This document shows, one piece after another, positions 1 to 11,290 of a stretch of 64,000 nucleotides of DNA. The position numbers and the translations under genes were made by a program. How positions within the stretch are numbered: the stretch's first letter is position 1; every line of letters begins with the position of its first letter. This DNA comes from Coptis chinensis (Eukaryota; Streptophyta; Magnoliopsida; Ranunculales; Ranunculaceae): positions 72,383,501-72,447,500 of the forward strand of contig CM027378.1 in the NCBI GenBank assembly GCA_015680905.1, in the 5' to 3' direction. The notes below the pieces were generated by a model. That model was not told the DNA's origin. It saw nothing but the letters and a program-made list of their open reading frames with translations, and searched no databases.

Positions 1-2238
1 AGATCTGAAGATCTCAATGAGGGTAAATATGTATTTTCCTCATCATCTTCTCAAAAAAAGAAGAAAAAAACCGATCTAACCAAAAAAAGAGACCGATCTA
101 ACCAAAAAAAAAAACCGAAATTCAAGTTCTCTCTCTCTACGGCTCTCTCGGCTTCTTCTTCTCATCATTTGGCAATTAGGTTTCTTCATTTGGTTTCTTC
201 TTCTCTGACAGGTATCATTTGGCACTTCAACTATAGTGCACTTTTGGTTATGGTGCTTGCCTATTAATAATGCTTTAATTGACACTTGGATTGTCATTAT
301 ACCATAAAAACTTGAATTTTGATTTAATTTAGGTTGCTATGATTATAGTTATGATTAATACCCTCGTTTAAAGACGGCGACAATTTCGGTGAACTCTGTC
401 GTATTCTTCATGCCGTATTCTGTCAGAGTTTTGAACTCTGCCAGAGTTCGGTGAACTCTATCAGAGTTTTGAACTCTGTCAGAGTTCGTTGAAGTAGCAT
501 ATTCGGTGAACTCTGTCAGAGTTTTGAACTCGTCAGATTCGCCGAGTTCAAAACTCATTCGAGTTCGGTGAACTCGTCGATTCTTCATGCCGATTCTCAT
601 ATTCGTTTTGAACTCGCCGAGTTCGTTGAACTCGTCGTATTATACTTCGCCGAGTTCAAAACTCTTTCGAGTTCGTGAACTCGTCGTATTCTTCATGCCG
701 CATTCGTCAAAGTTCGGTGAAGTATCATATTCGATGAACTTTGACTCGCCGAAGTTTTGAACTCGTCGTTCTTCTTCATGCAGATTCGCCGAGTTAGTTG
801 AACTCGCCGAGTTCGATGAACTCTTCGTCGTCTTCTTCATGCATTCTTCTCGTCAGTTTTGAACTCTGCCGAGTTCGGTGAACTATGTCGAGTTTTGAAC
901 TCTTTTAGAGTTCGTGAACTCGTCGTATTCTTCATGTCGTGATTCGTCCGAGTTTTGAACTCGCCGAGTTCGGTGAACTCTATCGAGTTTTGAACTCTTT
1001 CGAGTTTTGAACTCTGTCGAGTTCGGTGAACTCTATCGAGTTTTGAACTCTTTCGAGTTTTGAACTCTGCGAGAAGTTCGTTGAAGTAGCATATTCGGTG
1101 AACTCGCCAAAGTTTTGAACTCGTCAGATTCGGCCGAGTTCAAACTCTTCGAGTTCGTGAACTCGTCAGTATTCTTCATGCCGTGATTCGTCCGAGTTTT
1201 GAACTCGCCGAAAGTTCGATGAACTCTATCGAGTTTTGAACTCTTTCAGAGTTTTGAACTCTGTCGAGTTCGCTGAAGTAGCATATTCGGTAAACTCGCC
1301 GAAGTTCGGTGAACTCTGTCAAAGTTTTGAACTCGTCGTGATTCTCGTCGAAGTTCAAAACTCTTCGAAGTTCGTGAACTCGCCGTCGTATTCTTCATGC
1401 CGTGATTCTCGTCGAAGTTTTGAACTCGGCCGAAGTTCGGTGAAGTATCATATTCGTGAACTTTGACTCGCCGAAGTTTTGAACTCGTCGTATTCTTTTC
1501 ATCAATTCGTCCGAGTTCGCTGAACTCTGTCGAGTTTTGAAATCTTCGAGTTCGTGAACTCGTCGTATTTCTTCATGATGTATTCTCGTCCGAAGTTTTG
1601 AACTCGCCGAAGTTTTGAACTCTTTTAGAGTTCGGTGAACTCGTCGTATTCTTCATGCCGATGAACTCGTCGAGTTTTGAACTCGTCGAAGTTCGTGAAC
1701 TCTATCGAGTTTTGAACTCTTTTCGAGTTTTGAACTCGTCGAAGTTCAGTTCGTTGAGTAGCATATTCGGTGAACTCTGTCGAAGTTTTGAACTCGTCAG
1801 ATTCGCCGAGTTCGTGAACTCGCCGTATTCTTCATGCCGTTCGTCGAGTTTTGAACTCGCCGAGTTCGTGAAACTCTATCGAGTTCGGTTGAAGTAGCAT
1901 ATTCGTGAACTCTTTCGAAGTTTTGAACTCGTCGTATTCTTCATGCCGTGATTTTGAACTCGCCGAGTTCGGTGAACTCGTCGATTCGGTGAACTTTGTC
2001 GAGTTTTGAACTCTGTCAGAGTTCGGTGAACTTACAGAGTTCGGTGAACTAGCATATTCGGTGAACTCGTCAGAGTTTTGAACTCGACAGAGTTCGTGAA
2101 GTAGCATATTTGGTTAACTCTGTCGAGTTTTTGATGTTTAAGTTATTTACACCGCTTATGTACATTGGGATTTTTACCGTTTAAGTTATTTATATTTTTA
2201 ATTTTTCGATTTATAGAAATGGAGACGAGACATCAATC
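1..2238. repeat. Left terminal inverted arm of the giant MULE
   Basis: Bases 1-110 and about 350-2,238 match the right arm in reverse complement. The inner part of the match includes the run leading into the transposase (a stretch around 2,130-2,238 ending AGAAATGGAGAC). Bases 120-350 have no counterpart on the right, where about 690 bases of different sequence occupy the position. The arm contains a poly-A-rich GATCTAACC motif pair and the long palindromic-monomer array. Confidence 0.8.
355..2135. repeat. Subterminal array of short palindromic monomers, left arm
   Basis: About 1.8 kb built from 13-18 bp units such as GAGTTTTGAACTC and GAGTTCGGTGAACTC. Each is an imperfect palindrome (GAGTT...AACTC), separated by short linkers such as CTGTC or TTCTTCATGCCG. 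A higher-order phrase with TTGAAGTAGCATATTCGG recurs every few hundred bases. Open frames through the array are a by-product of the repeat and are not genes. Confidence 0.9.
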
Positions 2239-4516
2239 AATATCGAAGAAGACGTGGTTGGGTCTTCGTCTACTAAAGCCCCTGTTCAAGGCACGCAAAC
2301 ATTAGCTGCTCCTTATATAGGAATGACTTTTACAAGTATTGACGAGGCAAAGACTTATTACAAAGAGTATGGTCAACAAGAGGGATTTGAGACTCGTGTT
2401 CGGACGACTTCTAAGCAACAAAATCAGGTGGATTTGGTTAGTGGTTGTTTACCGGGTTTGCTCACGGAAGGGGTTAAGACTCCTAAGAGATGAAGTCCGA
2501 TCAAGAAATACATCAACTATCCGTGGGTTGCCAAGCTAGAATTCGTATTAAGAAAAGAATGCATGAAGAGATATATGAGGTCAGCGTTGCTCATAATGAC
2601 CATAGTCACGGTCTGGTGACCCCATCGAAGAGAATTTGCATGAAAACTAACAAACATATGCCCGGCAAATGGTGCTTGACCGAGATATTTAGTGATAACA
2701 GGTTTATCCGTTGGGAAAGTGGCATCCGTTTTCCATGGAGAGGAAGTTGGGTTTACACGGAAAGATTGTTGGAACCATTATTATGGTTTGACCGTAAAGA
2801 TGCCTAAAGAAGGTGATGCAACCGCCGCCGCAATAATTATTTTATGCGTAAGAGTGCCGAGGATCCCCTGGTTCTATTACGCCATTGATTTAGATGAAAA
2901 TGGGACTGCGGTGAACTTTTTCCGGGTTCATGGGGGGTCTCGATGCCGATGAAATATTTCGGAGATGTTGTGTCTTTTGATACCACATATCGCACCAATG
3001 CATATTCCATGCCTTTTGCCCCTTTTACCGAGTCAACCATCATTATCGGTCGATTCAGTTTGGTTGTGCATTGTTGCTTGATGAGACGAAGATACATTCA
3101 TATGGCTATTTAAGGCCCGGCTTGCAGCCATGGGTGGTCGCGGCGCCAACCGCAATCATCAATCGACCGGGATAGAGCGATGACAAGAGCCATTGCCAAA
3201 GTGTTTCCTAATACTCGTCATCGCTCTCGTCTTTGGCATATTATGCAGAAATTCCAAGAGAAGATGTCATTTACCAAATTTGAGACATTGGTAACCGAAA
3301 GTTGAAGAACACTTCTTTTTTCGTGATAGGATTGTTGATTTTGAGAGAAGATGGTGTACAATCATTGAGAAGTATGAGTTGTCCAAAATCCTTGGTTGAC
3401 AGAGATATATTCAATGCGGAGAAATGGGTTCCTTGTTATCTCGCTGGCACCTTTTTGTTTGGTATGCACACGACCGGGTCGAAATGAATCGATGAATGCT
3501 CATTATGACCAGTTTGTCAATTCGACGAATACGCTTATGCAGTTTGTACATGGTAATGAGAAGTCTTTGGCTTTGCTTGCTAGGAAAGAAAGAGATTCCG
3601 ACATTACGCGACCGAAAGCATAGTTCACGGATTGTGCCTAACGATGCTTTCATCCTTATGCATGCCGCGAAGGTCTATACGATCTCAATATTCAATAAAT
3701 TTAAAGAGCAACTAGAAAAGGCAAAGATGGAGTACAAAATTGATGGGGAACAAATTGACAGGTATGGAACCGGAAGCTACATGGTGAAATGGAGATACCC
3801 GCTGAAGAATTCAGTTTGGAGAGTGAGTTTCGATAGAGGAACCTTAGAGGGAGATCATAATGCAAGTACTTTCAGTTTATGGGTTTGCTTTGTGGTCATA
3901 TCTTAAAGGTTTTTATGCGCTACGAGATTGAAGAGATTCCAAACCATTTTAGATTGACGCGGTGGATGCAAAAGTCTAACACTTATAGAGCGGAGTTTGA
4001 TACTGGATTTGTGGTCGGGAATGTCTCAAATGAACCTTTGAGAGTGGCTCATTCTATCAAGGTTGCTTCTCAAGTGGCTTACGATCGTCCGCATACTTTT
4101 GAGGGTTATTCATATTTTATTGAAAAGATTGGTGAAATGGCTATTGAAATTTCAAAGTTTAATGAGACTTCCTACAAAGGAGACGCAGAAGTTGCAGAGC
4201 CTCCAGTTGCAGAGCCTTCGATACCTTCGGTTAATACATCACAGGTTTTTTTTATTTGAATGTTTAATTTGATATAAATTTAGTGTTTAATTCGGTGTTT
4301 AATTTGATATAAATATTTATTTTAATTCGGTCTTTATTTCAGCTATTGATTTTGAATCCCAACATTTCTCAAACAAAAGGGAGGGGGAAGAAGAAAGCGG
4401 ATAGATGGAAATCCCCCAAAGAGATAGCCCTAAACAATTCAGGAAGAAAGTGTCACAGATGTGGACAGATTGCTAACCATGACTCGAGAAATTGTCCGGA
4501 GAAAAATAATACGTAA
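2220..4516 (+). pseudogene. Mutator-like transposase (FAR1/MuDR type), frameshifted
   Basis: The reading frames in order spell a FAR1-family N-terminal DNA-binding domain (PYIGMTFTSIDEAKTYY, then QEGFETRVRTTS), a basic HNH-like stretch, and a MULE transposase core with FDTTYRTNAY (about 2,970). These are followed by TDRDRAM-like and LWHIMQKFQEK segments, a SWIM-type remnant (LLCGHILKVFMRYEIEEIPNHF, positions about 3,880-3,950) and, after a short intron ending TTTATTTCAG at about 4,341, a CCHC zinc knuckle CHRCGQIANHDSRNCP at about 4,450-4,497. The frame changes repeatedly near 2,480, 2,690, 2,930, 3,100, 3,300 and 3,880. The first Cys pair of the SWIM finger is not visible. The family catalyses cut-and-paste transposition in the nucleus; this copy cannot encode an intact enzyme as read. 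The exon begins inside the inner edge of the left arm. Confidence 0.85.
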
Positions 4517-5629
4517 TTTGTCGATTGTAAATATAGATTTATTCAAAACTCTTTGATTCTAAATGTTCACTAGTTCTAATGATATTTTTATCTGCGCGTC
4601 ATGGACTTCATTGATGTCTGAACTTGTTAAGAGTGGTTTAGATATGGCAGCCTTGTTAGAGTTTTATCAAGTGTTGTTAAGTTGAACTGTGTCGAGGGTT
4701 GTGTTCCATTGCATCATTATGTCCATTGGATAGTATCTAATGTTGTCTGCTAGCTAGGCTCTAGATAGGAAACATCATAATGATAGACCGGGTGCTTTTT
4801 TGATAACTTCTTTCTCCCTTTTATTTTCAAATTTTAATATTGCTGGTTTAGGTTACATTTGGGGAGTTTAATTAGACCGAAGTTCTAATCTCATTGATAT
4901 TGTAGAAAAGAGAAGTATGGCTCAAGGAGAAATGGAGAATCTCGAGGCAAAGCTTTGCTTTAGGTAAAAATACTGCCTACTCATCCGTTTCTCGCTTCCA
5001 GCCCCCGACTTTGCATCAATCGATCTTCAGTCTTTTCATCATTCTCTCATGGTTATGTTTCTTCTTTATCGCTGAGTTCCACAAGATGCCACAAGATCAC
5101 TGCCACCTTGACTATGCACCATTCAAGAAAGGCCAAAATTGAGTTATTAGCTATAACGGAGAAATTGTCGTGAAAAGAGCGAGAAGAAGCGTATGTTGAA
5201 AGAAGGTGGAGAAGTTGAAGAGAGCTGAAACTTGGAGTGAAAGGCTCAACAAGCCAAAGCTAGGTGCAAAAGGCTATACTTGTTGCTAATTCATTCCGAT
5301 GTGCTTAAATGTTGTAATACGTAACAATAATATTTGGGATTGCATAAAGCATTTTGATGTGCTTATTATAAATGTTACGGTTGTTACAATGCGTGCCCAC
5401 TTGCAATTTTGTTCCGTAAGTTGATATGATGTATTGATGCAGATACTATACCACCAAGATAATGCCAACGCTTGTCAACAACAAATTTACCTCAACTCAT
5501 ATGATCATCAATGAACATCAACACAAACAAACCAAACCGATAAATTGCCAAAACATCAACATCAACGATATGGACTTAGTAACGGCGATATCGTTTGATT
5601 TGAATTTGGATAAAAAAATGGCGTGTTCT
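4517..5629. other. MULE interior spacer, no recognised gene
   Basis: AT-rich sequence downstream of the transposase. A short open stretch at about 5,200-5,275 (KKVEKLKRAETWSERL, +) looks like the 3' end of a captured coding segment, but I do not recognise the family. Nothing else is supported. Confidence 0.4.
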
Positions 5630-8292
5630 GTTTGGACTTTGTCCCAAACGGCATGGCCAAACCGTTGGACTTAGTCCCAAACGGCCACACCGCTTGGCCT
5701 TAGTACCAAACGGTGTGCCATGCCGCCGTTTGGGACTAAGTCCAAACGGTTTGGCCATGCCGTTTGGGACAAAGTCCAAACACACACTCTATTTTTTGCA
5801 AGTTCAAAGTCCAAACATGGCGAACCGCTTGGCCTTAGTCTCAAACGGCATGGCCACACCGCTTGGAACTAAGGCCAAACGGTTCCGCCATGCCATTTGG
5901 ACTTTGAACTTGCAAAAAAATGGTGTGTTTTTTGGACTTTTCCCAAACGGCATTTTGGACTTAGTCCCCAACGGCATGGCCACACCGTTTGGACCTAAGG
6001 CCAAACGCATGGCCATGCGTTTGGGACTAAGTCCAAACGGTTTGGCCATGCCGCTTGGGGACAAAGTCCAAACAGACACACCATTTTTTGCAAGTTCAAA
6101 GTCCAAACGGCATGGCCACACCGTTTGGAACTAAGTCCAAAACGGTTCGCCATGCCGTTTGGGACAAAGTCCAAAACGGACCGCCATTTTTTTTTTGCAG
6201 TTCAAAGTCCAAACGGCATGGCCGGATCGTTTGGATTTTGTCCCAAACGGCATGGCCGCACCGTTTGGCCTTAAAGTTCCAAACGGTGTGGCCATGCCGC
6301 TTGGACTTTGAACTTGCAAAAAATGGCGTTTTTTGAACTTTGTCCCCAAACGGCATGGCTGCCGTTTTTGGCCTTAGTTCCAAACGGTGTGGCCGTTGGC
6401 TACTAAGGCCAAACGGTGCGCCATGCCGTTTGGACTTTGAACTTGCAAAAAATGGCGTTCAATGTTGTTTGGACTTTGTCCCAACGGCATGGCCGCGTTT
6501 GGACTTTGTCCCAAACGGCATGGCCACACCGTTTGGAACTAAGGCCAAACGGTGTGGCCATGCCGTTTGGGACAAAATCCAAACGGTCTGGCCATGCCGT
6601 TTGGACTTTGAACTTGCAAAAAAAAATGGCGTGTCTGTTTGGACTTTGTCCCAAACGGCATGGCCAAACCGTTTGGCCTTAGTTCCAAACGGTGTGGCCA
6701 TGCCGTTTGACTTTGAACTTTGCAAAAAATGGTGTGTCCGTTTGGACTTTGTCCCAAAACGCATGGCCAAACCGTTTGGACTTAGTCCCAAACGGCATGG
6801 CCACACCGCTTTGGCCTTAGTACCAAACGGTGTGGCCATGCCGCTTGGGACTAAGTCCAAACGGTGGCCATGCCGTTTGGGGACAAAGTCCAAACAGACA
6901 CACCATTTTTTGCAAGTTCAAAGTCCAAATGGTATGGCCGCATTTGGCCTTTAGTTCCAAGCGGTGTGGTGTGGCCATGCCGTTTGGGGACAAAATCCAA
7001 ACGGGTCCAAAAGACTTTGAACTTGCAAAAAAATGCCGTGCGTTTGGACTTTGTCCCCGGCAAAATGGCCACACCGTTTGGAACTAAGGCCAAACGGTTC
7101 CGCCATTTGGACTTGAACTTGCAAAAAATGGTGTTGTGCGTGGACTTTGTCCCCAACGGTGGCCACGTTTTGGACTTAGTCCCATGGCGGCATGGCCACC
7201 CGTTTGGTACTTGTACTAAACGGGCATGGCCATGCCGCTTGGGACTAAGTCCAAACGGTTTGGCCATGCCGCTTGGGGACAAAGTCCAAACAGACACACC
7301 ATTTTTTTTTTGTGTTCAAAGTTCAAACAAAGTAAACGGCCACACCGCTTGGAACTAAGGCCAAACGTTCGGCCATGCCGCTTTGGGACAAAGTCCAAAC
7401 AGACAAACCAAACGGCATGCTTGCACCGCTTGATTTTGTCCCAAACGGCATGGCCACACCGCTTGGCCTTAGTTCCAAGCGGTGTGGCCATGCCGTTTGG
7501 GACAAAGTCCAAACGGTTCGCCATGCCGCTTGGGGACAAAGTCCAAACGCATTACACGCATTTTTTTTTGCAAGTTCAAAGTCCAAACGGCATGGTTGAA
7601 CCGCTTTGGCCTTAGTACAAACGGCGCCACACCGCTTGGAACTAAGGCCAAACGGTTCGCCATGCCGCTTGGGACAAAGTCCAAACAACACGCCATTTTT
7701 TTTTTTTTCAAAGTCCAAACGGCATGGCCAAACCGTTTGGATTTTGTCCCAAACGGCATGGCCACACCGCTTGGCCTTAGTGTCAAACGGTGTGGCCATG
7801 CCGCTTTGGGACAAAGTCCAAACGGTTCCGCCATGCCGCTTGGGACAAAGTCCAAACAGACACGCCATTTTTTGCAAGTTCAAAGTCCAAACGGCATGGC
7901 GACACCGTTTGGCCTTTGTCTCAAACGGCATGGCCACACCGTTTTGGTACTTGAAGGCCAAACGGTGCCGCCATGCCGTTTGACTTTGAACTTGCAAAAA
8001 AATGTCGAAATCTGTTTGATTTTGTCCCAAACGGCATGGCCGTCCAAAACGGCATGGCCACACCGCTTTGGAACTAAGGCCAAACGGTGTGGCCATGCCG
8101 TTTTGGACAAAGTCCAAACGGTCTGGCCATGCCGTTTGGGACAAAGTCCAAACAGACACGCCATTTTTGACGCAAGTTCAAAGTCCAAACAGACACGCCA
8201 TGCCGTTTGGGACAAAGTCTGAACAGACACGCCATTTTTTTTGCAAGTTCAAATCCAAACGATATGGCCACACCGTTTGGTGTGACCACACC
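5630..8292. repeat. 2.65 kb array of alternating inverted repeats
   Basis: Dozens of copies of a phrase reading CCGTTTGGACTTTGTCCC, AAACGGCATGGCCA and GAACTTGCAAAAAATGG alternate with their own reverse complements (GGGACAAAGTCCAAACGG, TGGCCATGCCGTTTGG, CCATTTTTTGCAAGTTC) every ~40-100 bases. The array is therefore a mixture of direct and inverted copies and should fold into many hairpins on either strand. Copies differ by point changes and small indels. Its G+C is well above its surroundings. Because the monomer lacks stops in several frames, open frames appear on both strands; none has a non-repeat domain, so I call no gene. Confidence 0.95.
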
Positions 8293-9231
8293 GTTCAAGA
8301 GGCAAAAAAATAGATCTTTTGTGTTTTGGCAAAAACATTGCGTACTGCATTAGATTTTTGTGTTTTGGTAAATAACATTGGGATTTTTGTGTTCTGCATT
8401 AGAGATACTAATAGAGATAACATTGGGACATTAGAGATAACATTGGGACAATGTTCTGCATTAGATTATTAATAGAGATACTTCGATGTGACAAATTAAA
8501 ATGCCAAATTGTCCAGAGCACAAAGAAGAGCCATTGAATGGGTATAAACCGAGATCTAAGCAATGCACATACGCCAAGCAGCATTCGGTAAGTAGTATAA
8601 CCAATTACTCCACTAAACAAGACATCCTATTAAAATCAATGCCTGCTAATAGCAGAAACATAACCAAAGGCAATGTGACATGAAATACATGAAACCCTAG
8701 GATCTTAGGTGAACATGAAAAGAATGACAAGTCCAAAGCAAGATCACTATCATTTCATATTTCAACAATGTGAAATACATTGTCCAATTACATTGTCCAA
8801 TTATTCAACATAAAGCTATACATTGCCATGTGAAATACATTGTCCAATTATATCAACATAAAGCTAAGTTGCTACATATCAACAACTTGCACTTACAAAA
8901 GAGTCCTAACATAACATTTTTTACTACAAAGAGATTTCCAATCTAACTTTCCTCAACTTTATCTCCTTCCCACAAAACAAAAAAATTGAATAAACAGATC
9001 ACCAAACAAAGTTAAATCAAACTTTAAGGTATGACAAAAAAACTAACCTCTCCACTTGCTTCCTCATGTTCACCATCTTCCGCCACCACCATTTCCCCTA
9101 ATTACCCCCAATAAAAAAAACATGAATCAAGATAAATAGTACCACATATGTCAAATCCAACACCAAATCTAGAAACCTCATTGACTGAAAACTCTTGAAC
9201 TTAAGTCATGATCAATCAAAAGAACAAACAA

Positions 9232-9432
9232 AGACAAATGCCAATAAACACTCCCGCATCATCTCAACTAACACAAACCTGAAAAGTAAAGCAAAACCCG
9301 CATCATCTCAAATGCCAATACACACTCCCGCGATCATCTCAACTAACACAAACCTGAAAAGTAAAGCAAAACCAAAGATCATCTCAAATGCCAATAAACA
9401 CTCCCGCATCATCTCAACTAACACAAACAAAC
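9232..9432. repeat. ~65-70 bp tandem repeat, about three copies
   Basis: The phrase CTCAAATGCCAATAAACACT followed by CCCGCATCATCTCAACTAAC and an ACCTGAAAAGTAAAGC tail occurs about three times. A small open frame crosses it but its peptide is just the repeat. Confidence 0.8.
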
Positions 9433-9495
9433 CATTTCCATTTCCAACACTCATCCCAACACAAGATAAAAGGAGGTAAACTAACCAAACTAACC

Positions 9496-9518
9496 ACTAA
9501 ACCCTAAACCCTAAACTA
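9496..9518. repeat. Short interstitial telomere-type repeat (telo-box)
   Basis: CTAAACCCTAAACCCTAAAC shows three consecutive plant telomere units (CCCTAAA). Such boxes occur near plant promoters as well as in telomeres; here it lies just past the 3' end of the PMD pseudogene. Function is not inferable. Confidence 0.7.
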
Positions 9519-9540
9519 ACCAAACTCAACATACCTAAAT

Positions 9541-11290
9541 CCTATGCTCCTTCACGATATCGTCCGCCAATGAACTTGCACCGGGTCAAATTGTATGCCT
9601 CCATGAACTCGCTTACGCGGCATCCTCCTCGAATCGCAGCCCCACCCAATTGCGTGCCTTGATTGAGCAAGCGAAAAATTTCATCGATTTACGGGGTGTC
9701 ACAAAAATTAAAACACAAAACTACATTAGTATATACATTTACATTTATAAAATACCAAAACAAAACAAACAAAACAAAATTAACGCTGTAAGATATTAAC
9801 TCACCGATTATGATATGGAAGACTCGTAGGGAGTAGTGACTAAGATGATCGGGGTTTATCATTCAATATGACTATTGTTTTCGCATTCAACTCATGTATC
9901 TACTAACACACTCCCATGGATAAGACGGAATGGGTCCGCTTGTTCAAGTTGAATCAAGTGATTCTCGCCAATTACTCCAAAGAGGAAGACGCAATATTAA
10001 ATTTCACATCATACCAGCGTCCGAAGTAGTTCGCCGAGGTCTTTGGTTTTGGGGATCCGAGGGTACAAACCGCATATGACCCAAACCGACGACAACCCCC
10101 GCAAACATTGTATCGCTTTCGACATTATCAAGAAAGCATATAAATCCCTCGAAAAATGCTATTTCATCCACCGCCGTAGCTCGGACTTCAACATAGGGAT
10201 ACCATTCAACCACAAATAGCATATGATCGAGGAAATTAATCATTAATCACATACTAATAATATTAATTAATAAATAAAACTATTTACATACAAAAATGCT
10301 TACATCGGTACAAGTCATATTATCAATGGTGGCTCGGTATACTTCAATGCAGCTGTTTGTGCTAGCATAAAAAGACCGAAAGTAATCGAAAGTACCTATT
10401 AGCATCGACATGCTCAAATGATAGTCCCTATTTGGGTATGGCCCAACACTGGAAGTACTCATAAATCCATGCCTACATTAATATAGACACCGAAGTTAAT
10501 ATTGTAATAGATAGATAAAATTGACATTGAAAAGAAAAACAAAAAAAACTAATACCGTAGGAGAGTGAAATAGCCCGAAACACCCTTCACCTTTGGCACT
10601 TGTGGCAGTCCAAGACCCCGCAAGTAAGTAAGCCAAGAAGGTCGCACCCCACGCCAGAGTCTCCGATCTCGCAAATTTCGAAGCGCCTCAGATAACAAAC
10701 GGAACTGCGGTTCCACGGTGTCGGTGAAGGCGGTACATCCAAAGAAAAATAACAGATAAAGCTCTCACAAAGAACTGCACCTCTTTTTGGGTTGACGCCT
10801 TCTTCAACAACCCCATTTTCATCACGTAAATCTTCATCTCTTACCTTCCCAAAGAAACTCGCTTCATCAAGAAATCCATCCTAACTTTGAAAGTGAACTT
10901 ATTGGATTTCATCTCCGTGATCTATCTTATCCATGGGTATGCCAAGATTTTTGTGGAGAAGTCTTTTTGTTCTGTTCCAAGGTCAAATCGTCCCCACCAC
11001 CGCTTTTGCCTCGATCGAACTCCTAAGAGTTGGGAAACATCGTCCAACGTGATTGTCATCTCGCCCCCACGGCATATGAAACGGTTGGTCTCTCGATGCC
11101 ACCTCTCCACAAACGCAGACCAACACAGATCCCGATGCCCAGATACACCTAAGACCAGAGCACATAAGCCGGGTCCTTTGAAGCTCCACGTGAAAAGTAG
11201 AACAAATTAACACTCTCCTCGATATCCCATTGTACCAACTTGTTGAGGTGCCTATGGCACTTCAACACCCCTCGCCCGCCTAAAACAACA
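9541..11290 (-). pseudogene. Plant mobile domain (PMD, MAIN/PP7-long-form-like) gene, decayed
   Basis: Read on the minus strand, the segments in order are RVLKCHRHLNKLVQWDI (about 11,260-11,220), ERWHRETNRF...GEMTITLDDVSQLLG (about 11,107-11,020; the hallmark of PF10536-type plant mobile domains), AWGATFLAYLL and KGVSGYFTLLR (about 10,650-10,560), AWIYEYFQCWAIP (about 10,480), RATIDNMTCTDV then WYPYVEVRATA (about 10,340-10,190), and a C-terminal tail QGTQLGGAAIRGG (about 9,640). Several frames are used and stops intervene, so it is degenerate, with probable introns. Upstream at 11,512-11,620 the minus strand encodes an acidic Glu/Asp run that could be a 5' exon. PMDs occur in host silencing factors (MAIN, MAIL1) and are widespread inside plant transposons. 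Here the gene lies within the MULE, opposite to the transposase. Confidence 0.75.

Larger units (their letters stand above)
8293..9540. other. MULE interior spacer
   Basis: AT-rich and without recognised coding potential. It contains small repeats: AACATTGGGACA/ACATTAGAGAT phrases around 8,340-8,470, a TGTGAAATACATTGTCCAAT phrase repeated around 8,768-8,850, and the ~70-bp repeats listed separately. Confidence 0.5.

Noticed and set aside
355-2107. Ser/Phe/Glu-rich open frames in the left arm
   Set aside because: Products of the GAGTTTTGAACTC monomer array, equally present on both strands.
5630-8292. CRISPR-like array
   Set aside because: Eukaryotic context, spacers are not unique and repeats occur in both orientations.
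5576-8313. Dozens of long open frames on both strands (up to ~280 codons)
   Set aside because: All lie in the alternating inverted-repeat array and translate only its monomer in different frames. There is no non-repeat domain and no conserved start.
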